NCBI RefSeq assembly: GCF_000564855.1
Contig: NZ_AYXG01000087.1
Location: 36,258 to 100,257, forward strand
From: Actinokineospora spheciospongiae
GTDB taxonomy: Bacteria; Actinomycetota; Actinomycetes; Mycobacteriales; Pseudonocardiaceae
Length of the DNA stretch: 64,000 nucleotides
Reading direction: 5' to 3'
A program made the translations under genes and the position numbers. Shown piece after piece: positions 27,418 through 39,000 of this stretch (the first letter of the stretch is position 1; every line of letters starts with the position of its first letter). The notes beneath the pieces were generated by a model. The model was not told the origin of the DNA, ran no database searches, and saw nothing but the letters and a program-made list of their open reading frames with translations.

Positions 27418-27633
27418 TCAGTCGTCGTCGTCATCCGGTCGCCGCCGCTCGGCCTCCTGGCAGGCGGCGGTGGCGGTGGCCACCAGCCTGCGGAGACTGT
27501 TGGTGGACATGGACAATTCGATGGTGGAATGGCTGCCGAAGCACAACTCCACCATGTCCGAGCGGACGACGTAGGTGATCGGGCAGTCGTCCGCCACCGT
27601 GGCCCAAGACCCGCCCTGTACTTCCATTTGCAT
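27418..27633 (-). CDS. Small acidic-tailed protein divergent from the DUF5753 regulator, unknown
   Basis: A 71-residue protein starting MQMEVQGGSWATVADD, with GAGGAGG six bases upstream of the ATG at 27633. It contains a compact beta-like part (TYVVRSDMVELCFGSHSTIELSM), a helix (NSLRRLVATATAACQEAERRR) and ends in five aspartates. Regulators of the DUF5753 type are usually paired with a DUF397 protein of this size, but I do not see the DUF397 pattern (W-K-S-S-Y-S and C-V-E-V-A). It may be an alternative partner. It is divergent from the regulator gene across 138 bases. Confidence 0.6.
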   Translation of the reverse strand: MQMEVQGGSWATVADDCPITYVVRSDMVELCFGSHSTIELSMSTNSLRRLVATATAACQEAERRRPDDDDD

Positions 27634-27771
27634 GCGCTTCCTCCTCTGCTGTATCCAGATTCCCTGACGTTTCACCGCGGGACAACGCCGTGACGCGGTC
27701 GCAACAGGTGAAACGGATCGGAATGTCGGTCACGCAAAGGTGTCACCGGCCGACAACAACAGGAGGAATCG

Positions 27772-28626
27772 ATGGCCAAGGCGCCGAAAACGGTGGTGCT
27801 GGGGCGTGTCCTGCGCCGGGAGCGAGAAGAGCGGGGAATCGGCCTCCGGGAATTCGCGGGCCGGATCGACCGCGATCCGGCCGTGCTCTCCCGGTGGGAA
27901 ACGGGAGAGCGCACCCCCAAACCGGAGGACGTGGCGAGGATACTCACCGTGCTCGGTATCGGCGGGCAGCGCTACGCCGAGGTGATGACACTGATCCACG
28001 GTGCCGGGGAATCGCACTGGCTCGCCCTGTCGTCGCCGGAACACCGGCAGCAGGTGGCGGCCTTCGGCGAATACGAGCGCAGCGCCAAGACGATCCACAC
28101 GGTTTCCCCGTTGCTGATCCCCGGCATCCTCCAGGTGACCGACTACATCGCCGCGATCATGTCCGAAGGTGGGCTCCCGCCTGAGCAGGCGGCGGCCAAC
28201 GTCGCCCGCCGGGTGGCGCGGCGGGCGGTGCTCAGCGGCCCCGAACCGGCGCGGCTGGTCGCGCTGATCGGCCAGGCCGCACTGCACCAGGAAGTGGGTG
28301 GCCGGGCCACCACGCTCGCCCAGCTGCGCCACCTCGTCGACGTGGCCCGCCTGCCGAACGTGGAACTGCGGGTCGTGCCGTTCGGGCAGGGGTGGCACCC
28401 CGCGCTCGAAGGGCCCTTCTGCCTGATGGAGTCGGATTCGCTGCCGCCGGGGGTGTTCCTGGAGCTGCGCCGGACCGCCGTCTGGCTGCACAGCGCCGAG
28501 GACGTGGCCGTCTACCGCGCGGCCGTCGACGGCGTCATGCGTGCGGCGTTGAGCGAGCAGGGCTCGCTCCGGCTCATCGCCGACCTGCTCCGCCGCGCGG
28601 AAGCGGACCTACCGGTGCCCGCCTGA
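27772..28626 (+). CDS. XRE-family regulator with DUF5753 domain
   Basis: A 284-residue regulator. Residues about 8-65 are a helix-turn-helix of the XRE type (LGRVLRREREERGIGLREFAG ... DPAVLSRWETGERTPKPEDVARI), and the rest is a DUF5753 domain (SPLLIPGILQVTDYIAAIM, RQAVLSGPEP-like RRAVLSGPEPARLVALIGQAALHQ, LPNVELRVVPFGQGWHPA, FLELRRTAVWLHSAEDVAVYRAAVDG). Such proteins are abundant in filamentous actinomycetes and often control development or secondary metabolism. AGGAGG precedes the ATG. It ends one base before the convergent exporter gene. A role in siderophore control is only inferred from position. Confidence 0.9.
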   Translation: MAKAPKTVVLGRVLRREREERGIGLREFAGRIDRDPAVLSRWETGERTPKPEDVARILTVLGIGGQRYAEVMTLIHGAGESHWLALSSPEHRQQVAAFGEYERSAKTIHTVSPLLIPGILQVTDYIAAIMSEGGLPPEQAAANVARRVARRAVLSGPEPARLVALIGQAALHQEVGGRATTLAQLRHLVDVARLPNVELRVVPFGQGWHPALEGPFCLMESDSLPPGVFLELRRTAVWLHSAEDVAVYRAAVDGVMRAALSEQGSLRLIADLLRRAEADLPVPA

Positions 28627-28627
28627 A

Positions 28628-29893
28628 TCAGGCGTCGGCAGGCTCGGTGACCACGCTGGCCCGCCGCAGTTCCGGGTAGAGCGCGGCGACCAGCAGCACC
28701 ACGAACACGCACACCCCACCACCGATCGCAATGGCAGGCCCGGGCCCCAGCAACCCGGCCGCGAAACCCGTCAGCACCCCGCCCAGCGACGGGCCGGTGA
28801 TCGCCTGGGCCAGCCACACACTGCCCACCCGGCCCTGCAACCGGTCCGGGGTGTTGCCCTGGAGCAACGCCCGCCGCAGGATTTCCGAGAACACGTCCGC
28901 CAGACCGCCCACACCCAGCAGGAACAGCACCAGCGACAGCTCCGTGCTCACCCCGACCCCCGTCGCCGCCACGCCCCAGAGGGCGGCCACGCCGATGAGG
29001 ATCAAGCCCGAGCGGCGGGCGGTGGCCGTCCAGCCGGAGACGATCGAGCCGATGAACGCGCCCACCGCCGGGGCGGTGTAGAGCAGGCCGACCAACTCCG
29101 GGCCGCCGCCCAGGCGCTCGGACGCCAGTTGCGGGTACAGCGCCGAGGGCATGGCGAACAGCATCGCGCCGAGGTCGACCAGCAGCAGGGACGAGATCAG
29201 GCGGTTGCCCTTGATGAAGCGGAACGCCTCGCGCAGTGAACCCTCCGAGCCGTCGGGGCTCTCCGGGTCCTCCGACTTCTCCGCAGGCGGGACCGGCATC
29301 GGGCTGACCAGCACCAACAGCCCTGTCGTACCCAGGGCCATGACGGCTGCGGCGCCGTAGCAGGCCGCCAGGCCGGGGCCGCCGATCAACAGGCCCGACA
29401 GGGCGGGGCCGACGATGCCGCCCAGTTGGGTCGTGACCGCGAGCAGCGCGCCCGCCGAGGTGAGCTGGTTCTCGCCGACCATGGACGGGACGACCGCCGT
29501 CAGCGCCGACTCGCCGATCCCGTCGATCAGGCCGTGGGCGGCGGCGAAGACGAAGACCACCCACAGTTGCGGGGTCGGCAACAGGGCGTTCACGGCCAGG
29601 CCGACAAAACCGAGGCTCGCTCCGAAACTGGTCAGCACCACCAGTTTCTTGCGGTCCACGCGGTCGGCGAGGACGCCGCCGAGCAGGAAGCCGATCAGCA
29701 GGGTGGTGCCGAGGGTGAGGCTGACCAGGGCCACCGGGGCGCTGGAACCGGTGATGTCGAACACCTGGACGGCGACCGCGACCGAGGTCAGGCCGATGCC
29801 GAGCAACCAGAGCGTTCTGCTGGTCAGCACCAACCGGAAGTCGCGGTTTCCGCGCACCGGGGCGGGGTCGAGTACGAGCTGTCCCAGGCGCAC
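28628..29893 (-). CDS. MFS exporter, EntS-like, probable siderophore exporter
   Basis: A 421-residue transporter with about twelve hydrophobic helices of the MFS_3/EntS type. Recognisable segments are NRDFRLVLTSRTLWLLGIG, GGVLADRVDRKKLVVLTSFGA (motif A between helices 2 and 3), VPSMVGENQLTSAGALLAVT and the late QGNTPDRLQGRVGSVWLA. GTG start with GGAGG. It is divergent from NRPS1 with an iron box between them. Its position and family support export of the finished desferri-siderophore. Confidence 0.9.
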   Translation of the reverse strand: MRLGQLVLDPAPVRGNRDFRLVLTSRTLWLLGIGLTSVAVAVQVFDITGSSAPVALVSLTLGTTLLIGFLLGGVLADRVDRKKLVVLTSFGASLGFVGLAVNALLPTPQLWVVFVFAAAHGLIDGIGESALTAVVPSMVGENQLTSAGALLAVTTQLGGIVGPALSGLLIGGPGLAACYGAAAVMALGTTGLLVLVSPMPVPPAEKSEDPESPDGSEGSLREAFRFIKGNRLISSLLLVDLGAMLFAMPSALYPQLASERLGGGPELVGLLYTAPAVGAFIGSIVSGWTATARRSGLILIGVAALWGVAATGVGVSTELSLVLFLLGVGGLADVFSEILRRALLQGNTPDRLQGRVGSVWLAQAITGPSLGGVLTGFAAGLLGPGPAIAIGGGVCVFVVLLVAALYPELRRASVVTEPADA

Positions 29894-29931
29894 GGGTCCT
29901 CCGACTCGCTACGGGTGAGCCTTGCCCCTTG

Positions 29932-29950
29932 AGAGGTAAGGCTGTCCTAA
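29932..29950 (+). promoter_or_regulatory. Iron box between exporter and NRPS1 genes
   Basis: AGAGGTAAGGCTGTCCTAA matches the iron-box consensus at 14 of 19 positions by eye. It lies in the 124-base divergent region and can serve both the exporter and the NRPS operon. Confidence 0.75.
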
Positions 29951-30017
29951 ATTAGCATCCGGAGTCGGGCGCTGGACCGATGGTGTTCCGCCTGCCGAAC
30001 GAGGAGGGTCGACCCCG

Positions 30018-33000
30018 GTGACCGACGACGCCCGCGCTCGCAAGCGTGCCCTGCTGCGGCAGCGGCTCGCCAAGTCCGGACTCGCCGCCGCCGAGGTCGC
30101 GCCGATCACCCGCCGCGCGCCCGGGTCACCGGCACCGCTCTCCGACGCGCAGCGGCGGATGTGGCTGCTCCAGCGGCTGGACCCGGAGTCGACCGGTTAT
30201 GTCCTGTGCGCGGCCATCCGGTTGTCGGGGGCGCTCGACACCGACGCGTTGCTCGCCGCGATCGCCGCCGCCTGTCGTCGGCACGAGGTGCTGAGCACCG
30301 TGTACCCGGATGCCGGGGGGCAGGTCGTGCTGGCCGGGGTGAGCCCGGTTCCGGTGCTGGTCGAGGGGGACGAGCGCGCTGTCCGGGAGGTCGTCGCGGA
30401 GCTGGGGCGGACGCCGTTCGACCTCGCCGAGGAGTCGCCGCTGCGGGTGCGGGTGGTCAAGGCGGCGCCTGATCAGCACGTCCTCGTGCTCGTCGCGCAC
30501 CACATCGCCTGGGACGACAGTTGCTGGGAGATCCTGCTGGGCGACATCTCCGCCGCCTACCGCGGCCGGGACCTGGTGGCGCCTGCGGTGGACTACGCCG
30601 ACTACGCCGCCTGGGAGCAGGGGCAGGACCGCTCGGCGCAGATGGAGTACTGGCGCTCGAAGCTGACGCCGCTGCCGGAGCCCCTGGCGTTGCCGCTGGA
30701 CCGGCCGCGACCGCAGAAAGTGGGCGAGGACGGCGGGCGGCGGCACCGGGCCGTGCCCGTCGCCCGACAGGTCAAGGAGTTCGCGCGGGCCGAGGGTGTC
30801 ACCCCGTTCATGGTGCTGTCGGCGGTCGTGTCGGCGGTCCTGCACCGCTACACCGGCAACCCCGACATCACGCTCGGCACGCCGACGGTCGACCGCTCGC
30901 GCGACGAGGTCGCCGGGGTGGTCGGGAACTTCGGCAACACCGTCGTGCTGCGCTCCACAGTGGATGGTCACGGCAGCTTCCGGGAACTCCTCGCGCACGT
31001 CCGCGAGGTGTGCGCCGGGGCATACGCGAACGCGACCCTGCCGTTCGACCGGCTCGTCGCCGACCTCGCCCCCGAGCGCGGGTCGACCTCGGTGCTGTTC
31101 GACGTGCTGTTCTCCCTGCGCACCGAGGTCCTGCGCGGGCTCGACATCCCCGGGGTGACCGCCGCCGACATCCCGGTGCACAACGGCACCGCGCAGTTCG
31201 ACCTGGCCTTCGCCGCCGTCCTCACCGACGACTCCCTCGACCTCGAAGCGACCTACCGCACCGAACTCTTCGACAGCGAGACCGCCGACGCGCTGCTGCG
31301 GCACACCGACCGGCTGCTGCGCGCCGTCCTGGCCGACCCGGACGTGCGCGTCGCCGACGTCGACCTGCTCGGCCCCGAGCGCGACCGCGTCCTGCGCGAC
31401 TGGAACGCCACGACCGCCGAGGTGCCCGCGACGACCCTGCCGGAACTGCTGGCCGCCCAGGTCGCGGCGACCCCGTCGGCCCCGGCGCTGGTGTTCGAGG
31501 GGCGGCGGCTGACCTACGCCGAGTTCGACGCCGAGACCGCCCGGGTGGCCGCCGCGCTGCCCGGGGTGGGGCCGGAGAGCGTGGTGGCGCTGCTGCTGCC
31601 GCGCTCGGTCGAACTGGTGGTGGGCATCTGGGGGGTGCTGCGCGCGGGCGGGGCGTACCTGCCGGTGGACCCGGACTACCCGGCCGACCGCATCGCGTAC
31701 ATGCTCGGCGACGCGCGGCCGGTCACCGTCCTGACCACGCGGGCGATGCTCGACCGGTTGCCACCGGGCACCCCGCACATCCTGCTCGATGCGCCGCTTC
31801 CGACCGGTGTTGCGTCTACTGTGGAGCTTCGGCCGGAACACCCGGCCTACGTGATCTACACTTCCGGGTCGACCGGGCGCCCCAAGGGGGTGGTGGTCCC
31901 GCACGCGGGGATCGTCAACCGGTTGCTGTGGATGCAGGACGAGTACCGGCTTGTGCCGGGGGAGCCGGTCCTGCAGAAGACGCCGTCGAGCTTCGACGTG
32001 TCGGTGTGGGAGTTCTGCTGGCCGCTCATCGTCGGCGCGACGCTGGTGGTGGCGCGGCCGGAGGGGCACCGCGACCCGTCGTACCTGTCCGAGCTGATCC
32101 GGGTCGAGGGTGTGACGACTGTCCACTTCGTACCCTCGATGTTGCGGGCGTTCCTCGCCGACCCGACGGCGGCGCGGTGCACGGGGCTGCGGCGGGTGCT
32201 GTGCAGCGGTGAGGCGCTGCCCGCCGACCTGGCTTCGGCGTTCGCGTCCGTGCTGCCCTCGGTGGAGCTGCACAACCTGTACGGGCCCACGGAAGCGTCG
32301 GTCGACGTCAGCTCGCAGCCGAGTGTGCCCGGGCTGACCACGGCAACGGTCCCGATCGGGCGACCGGTGTGGAACACGTCGCTGTACGTGCTGGACCGGG
32401 ACCTGCGGCCGGTGCCCGCCGGGGTGGCCGGGGAGCTGTACATCGCGGGCGTGCAGCTCGCACGGGCGTACCTGGGGCGGCCGGACCTGACGGCGTCGCG
32501 GTTCGTGGCCGACCCGCACGGGAAGCCCGGATCGCGGATGTACCGGACCGGCGACGTGGCCCGGTTCTCCCGCGACGGGGTGCTGGAATACCTCGGGCGG
32601 GCCGACGACCAGGTGAAGCTGCGCGGACTGCGGATCGAACTGGGCGAGATCGAGGCGGTGCTGGCAGGCCGGCCCGGGGTCCGGGGCGCGGCGGTCGCGG
32701 TGCGATCCGGTCAACTGGTGGCGTTCCTGGTCGGCGACGCCGACTGGGAATCGGTCCGCGCCGAGGCGGCGGCGGTGCTGCCGGAGTACATGGTGCCCAC
32801 GGCGTGCGTGCCCGTGCCGTCGCTGCCGCTGAGCCCGAGCGGCAAGCTCGACCGCAAGCGCTTGACCATCGCCGAGGAGTACGCCCCCCGCACGACGGCG
32901 GTCGCCCGGGAGCCGCGCACCGACCGCGAACGGGTGCTGTGCGCCCTGGTGGCGGAGGTCCTGAACCGGCCGACCGTCGCCCCCGACGACCGCTTCTTCA

Positions 33001-36000
33001 CCATCGGCGGCGACAGCATCCAGGCCATCACCCTGGTCGGCCGCGCCCGCGCGGCGGGCCTGGAGTTCACCCCGCGCGACGTGTTCGACCAGCAGACCCC
33101 GGCGGGCCTCGCCGCGGTCGCCGTCGAGGCCGAAGCAGACGTGCACGCCGTCGACGGCACCGGCGAGGTCCCCGCCACCCCCATCATGGAATGGCTCCGC
33201 GCCCGCGGCGACGCCATCGCCCGGTTCAGCCAGACCATCCAGCTCCAGGTCCCCCCGGGCACCGACCTCGCCCCGCTCACCGCCGCCCTGCAAGCCGTCC
33301 TCGACCACCACGACGCCCTCCGCGCCCGCCTGCTCCGCTGGGCCGACACCCCGTGGCAGCTCGACATCCCCGCCCCCGGCGTCCTCGACGCCGCGGCGAT
33401 CCTGCGCCGCATCGACACCACGGGCCTCCCCGCACACGCCGTCGACGCCCTGGTGGACGCCGAAACCACCGCCCACCGCGACCGCCTCGACCCCGACGCG
33501 GGCGCCATGACCTGGCTGACCTGGCTCGACGCGGGCGCCGACGAACCGGGCCGCCTGGTCTGGACCGCGCACCACCTGGTCGTGGACGGCGTCTCGTGGC
33601 GAGTCCTGATGACCGACCTCGCCGACGCCCACGCACCCGCCGCGGCGGGTGCCGAGCCGGCGCTGCCCGCCGTCCGCACCTCCCTGCGGGCGTGGTCCCG
33701 CAGCCTCCCCAGCCACGTCCCCGCCGCGACCCGGCGACCGTGGCCCGCCTCCGACCAGGAGCACCTTCCCATGTCCCGCCCGCTGGACCCCACCAGAGAC
33801 ACCGCCGCCACCGCGGCCCACCTCCGCCGCACCCTCGACGCCACCGCCACGGTCCCCCTCCTCGAAGACGTCCCCGCCGCCTTCCACGCCACCACCCACG
33901 ACGTCCTCCTCGCCGCCCTGGTCATCGCCACCACCGACTGGCGCCGCCGCCACGGCGGCCACGGCACCGCCCTGACGGTCGACCTCGAAGGCCACGGCCG
34001 AGACCTCGGCGGCGACCTCTCCCGCACCGTCGGCTGGTTCACCAGCCTGTACCCGGTCCGCCTCGACCCCGGCCCGGTCGACCCGGACGACGCCATGGCG
34101 GGCGGCTCCGCCGCGGGCGAGGCCCTGCGCCGGGCCAAGGAACAACTGGCGGCCATCCGGGACGCGTCCACCCTGTACGGCATCGCCCGCTACCTCGGCG
34201 GGGCCGTCGAACCCGGTCCCGCCCCGATGATCGGCTTCAACTACCTGGGCCGCTTCGACGCCTCCGGCACCGACTGGGGCCTGACCGGCGACGGCCGGGC
34301 CATGCGGGCCGGGGTGGACCCCGAACTCGCGGTGGCCCACGCCATCGAGGTCACCGCGGACGTGCGCGACCACCCGGACGGCCCCCGGCTCTCGGTGACC
34401 TGGGAGTGGGCCGCCGGAGTGCTGTCCGAACACGCGGTCAACGACCTGGCCCACGCCTGGTTCCGGGCACTCGCGGGCCTCGCCGCCCACGCGAAGACCA
34501 CCCGAACCACCCTGACCCCCGCCGACGTCGCTTTGACCGGCCTGGACCAGCCCGCCATCACCGCCCTGACCGCCGGCGTCGACGCGGTCGACATCCTCCC
34601 GCTCACGCCACTGGCAGAGGGCCTGCTCTACCACGCCCTGGGCGGCAGCGACCGCCTGCTGGACGCGGACCACCGCGCGCGGGGTGCGAACGGCCTTCCG
34701 CCGGGCGCGGACGGTTCCCCGTCCGGTGCGAGCGCCGACCGGCCTGCTGCGGACCAGCGCGTGCGGGACGGCCACGGCGGTGCCGAGGGGGTGGGCCCCA
34801 GCGGTGCGGGGCCGGACCTCGGCGGCGCGGAACCGGGCGGCGGTGGTGTGGGAGCGGACCCCTACACCGTGCAGCTCAGTGTCGAGTTGCGTGGGGACGT
34901 TGACCCGACTGTGCTCCGGCGTGCCGCGAACTCGGTCGTGCGGCGGCATCCTGTGTTGCGGTCGCGGTTTCGGACCGCGCCCGATGGGCGGGCGTTCGCC
35001 GTGATCGCCAAGGACGCCGTGGCTGAGTTCACCGTTGCCGAGGTGGTCGATGAGCGGGCCGAGCGGGAGAAGCCGTTCGACGTCGTCAACGGGCCGCTTG
35101 TTCGGTTTTCGTATGCGCGTGGCGGGCAGCTCGTGCTGACCTGTCATCACCTCCTGATGGACGGGTGGTCTCTCGCGGTCGTGCTGCGGGAGTTGTTCGA
35201 GTTGTACGGCACGGGGGGTGACCACGCGCCGCTCAAGCCTGCGCCTCCTTATCGGGATTACCTTGCCTGGCTTGCTGGTCGGGACACCGATGCTGCCGTG
35301 CACGCGTGGCGGCGCGCGCTGGCCGGTGTCGACACCCCGCCTCCTGCGGTGGCCACGGGGGCGCCTCGGCAGTTGAGTCGGGACATCGCCGCCGCGGGGA
35401 TCGCTGAGCGGGCGCGGCGGTTGGGTGTCACGGTCAACACCGTTGTGCAGGGGGCTTGGGCGTTGTTGCTCAGTGCGAGCACGGGGCGCACTGATGTGGT
35501 GTTCGGGACCGCCGTGGCGGGGCGGCCCGGGGAACTGGTTGACGTCGAGCGGATGGTGGGGTTGTTCGTCAACACCGTGCCGGTCCGGGTCACCCTCGAT
35601 CCGCGGGAAACCGTGGGTGAGCTGTTGGGCAGGGTGCAGCGCGAGCAGGCCGCCCTGCTCGACCACCAGCACCTGGGGTTGGCCGACATCCAGCGGGCCG
35701 CCGGGCGCGACCGGCTGTTCGACAGCCTGGTGGTGTTCGAGAACTACCCGCTCAGCCCGGCTGACCTGCCGGACCCCGGGCCCGGGGTGGCGGTCGTCGG
35801 GGTGCGCGGGCACGACGCCACGCACTACCCGCTCGGGTTGACGGTGCTCCCGGTGGGCGACCGGCTCACGCTCGCCATTGACCACCGGGGGCCTGCCGTT
35901 TCCAAGACGGCGGCTCAGCGGATGTTGGATCACCTCCTTTCCCTGCTGGAACTGGATTCCGATGTCCGTGTGGGGACATTAGACCTGACCACCGACAAAG

Positions 36001-39000
36001 CCGCGTCGATCCATCCACAGGCGACCCGGACCCTGCCGGAGTTCTTCCGGGAGCAGGTCAGGAGCACGCCGGACGCCCCCGCGCTGACCGGGGCGGCGCG
36101 GGACCGGACCTTCGCGGAGCTGGACGCCCACACCGATCGGGTGGCGCGGGTGCTCGCCGCGCACGGGGTCGGGCCGGAGGTGGCCGTCGGGCTCGCCCTG
36201 CCGCGCGGGGAGATGGTGGTCGGGTTGCTGGCCGCGTTGAAGGCGGGCGGGGTGGCCGTGCCGATCGACCTGGCGTACCCGGCCGACCGGATTCGGCACA
36301 TGCTCGACGACGCCGCGCCCCGGGTTGTCCTGTCCACACAGGACATGGACCACCCGTGCGTCATCCGGCTCGACGACCTCCCGGAGGCCGAGGTCGAGCC
36401 GGTGGCGGCGACCACCGCGAACGCGGCCTACACCATCTACACCTCCGGCTCGACCGGGCTGCCCAAGGGCGTCGTGGTCGACCACGGCAACCTCGCCACC
36501 CTGTTCACCGGCCACCGCGACACCCTCTTCCGCCAGGCGGGCGGGCGCACGCTGCGGGTCGCGCACACCGCCTCCTTCTCCTTCGACTCCGCCTGGGACC
36601 CGGTGTTGTGGCTGGTCGCCGGTCACCTCCTCGACGTCGTCGACGACACCACCCTGCGCGACGCGGAGGCGCTGGCCGCCTACGTCGCCGACCGGCGGAT
36701 CGACTACCTGGACCTGACCCCCGCGCACCTCGCGGCCGTCGTGGAGCACGGGCTGCTCGACGACGGCGGGCACCGGCCGGAGCTGCTGGTCGTCGGCGGG
36801 GAAGCGGTGCCCGCGAGCCTGTGGGAGCGGCTGCTCGACGTGCCGGGCAGCACCCCGCACAACCTCTACGGCCCGACTGAGACCACGGTCGACGCCTACC
36901 GGTGGGACCGCACCGGCGGCGCCGCCGTCGCGGGCGCCCGGCTGTCCATCCTGGACGGTTTCCTGCGGCCGGTGCTGCCGGGTGCGGTGGGGGAGCTGTA
37001 CGTCGGCGGCCCCGGTGTCGCGCGCGGTTACCTCAACCGGCCGGGGTTGACGGCGGAGCGGTTCGTCGCGGGCCCGAACGGGTCGCGGTTGTACCGGACG
37101 GGTGATCTGGCGCGGTTCGACGACCACGGGGTGCTCGTCTACGTGGGTCGGGCCGACGACCAGGTGAAGATCCGCGGGTTCCGGGTGGAACCGGGTGAGG
37201 TAGAGGCCGCGCTGCTGCGGCACCCGTCGGTGTCGGCGGCGGCCGTGGTGGTGCGCGACGAGCGGTTGGTCGCCTACGTCGTGGGCGGGGTGGCCGAGGA
37301 GTTGCGGGCGCACCTGTCCGACGTGCTGCCCGCGCACCTGGTGCCCGCCGCGTTCGTGGCGCTGGCCGAGCTGCCGCTGACGCCCAACGGGAAGCTGGAC
37401 CGGGTGGCGCTGCCCGCGCCCGCCGCGGGGACGGCTTACCGGGCGCCGCGCGACCCGCGCGAGCAGATCGTGTGCGGGCTGTTCGCCGACGTGCTCGGGG
37501 TTCCGGCGGTCGGTGTCGACGACGACTTCTTCCAGCTCGGCGGACATTCGCTGCTGGCCAGTCGGCTGGTGAGCCGCATCCGGTCGGTGCTGTCGGTGGA
37601 GCTGCCGGTGCGGGCGCTGTTCGACTCGCCGACCCCGGCCGGGGTGGCGCTGGCGGTGCGCGACGGTGGTGCGGCGCGTCCGCCGCTGGTCGCCCGGGAG
37701 CGGCCGGAGGTGGCGCCGCTGTCGTTCGCGCAGCAGCGGCTGTGGTTCCTGCACCAACTGGAGGGGCCGAGCCCGACCTACAACATCGCGGCGGCGCTGC
37801 GGCTGCGCGGCGCGCTGGACGTGGCGGCGCTGACGGCGGCGGTGGACGACGTGGTGGCGCGGCACGAGGCGCTGCGGACGGTGTTCCCCGTGGTCGACGG
37901 GGTCGCCCGGCAGGTCGTGCGGGACCGGGCGGACACCGGGCTCGTGGTCGTCGACGGCGTGGACCTCACCTCGGCAGCCCAGTACGAGTTCGCGCTCGCG
38001 GTGCAGACGCCGCTGCGGGTGACGCTGTTCCGCGCCGCGCCGGACGAGCACGTGCTGCTGTTCACGCTGCACCACATCGCCGGTGACGGGTGGTCGTTCA
38101 CCCCGCTGACCAGGGACCTCGCCACCGCCTACCGGGCGAGGATCGCGGGTGAAAGTCCTGAGTGGACTCCGTTGCCGGTTCAGTACTCGGACTTCTCCGC
38201 GTGGCAGCGGGAGCTGCTTGACGGTGCCGAGGCCGAGCGGCAGGCGCAGTACTGGCGCGCGGCGCTGGCGGGCATCCCGGACGAGCTGGTCCTGCCGACC
38301 GACCGGCCGCGACCCGCCGAGTCGTCCTACCGCGGCGGGCTGGTGGAGTTCGCGATCCCGGACGGGCTGGCGCGGCAGGTGCGCGCGGTCGCGGGGGCGG
38401 TCGGGGTCAGCCCGTTCATGGTGTTCCAGGCGGCGCTGGCCGTGGTGCTGCAACGGCTCGGCGCGGGCACCGACATCCCGCTGGGCACCCCGGTCGCCGG
38501 GCGGCTGGACTCGGCGCTGGACGACGTCGTCGGGTCGTTCGTGAACACGCTGGTGCTGCGGACGGACATGTCCGGCGACCCGACCGTGCGGGAGCTGCTG
38601 GGGCGGGTGCGGCAGGTCGCGCTGGGCGCCTTCGAGCACCAGGACCTGCCGTTCGAGCGGCTGGTGGAGCTCCTGAACCCGGTGCGGTCGGCGGCCAGGC
38701 ACCCGCTGTTCCAGGTGATGCTCGCCTACCAGAACAACGCGCCGGTGCGGCTGGAGCTGCCGGGGCTGGAGGTGTCCGACCAGGTCGTCGACACCGGGGT
38801 CTCCTCGTTCGACCTGACCTTCACCGTGGTCGACGAGCCGGGCGCGGCGATGACCGGGTTCGTCGAGTACAGCGCCGACCTGTTCGACGCGGCGACCGCC
38901 GCGGGCGTGGCCGAGCGGCTGGTGCGGGTGCTCGCCGGGTTCGTGTCCGATGTGGACGCCCCGGTGTCGGCCGTGTCGGTGCTGTCGGCCGAGGAGCGGC

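Noticed and set aside
27418..27633. DUF397 assignment for the small protein beside the regulator
   Set aside because: Size and position fit, but the conserved W-K-S-S-Y-S and C-V-E-V-A segments are absent.
30126..35933. Very long minus-strand open frame opposite NRPS1 (also 35979-42326 and 42142-48285 opposite NRPS1/NRPS2)
   Set aside because: These are shadows caused by strong GC3 bias; their translations are Arg/Pro/Gly/His-rich with no domains, while the plus strand has unbroken NRPS motifs.
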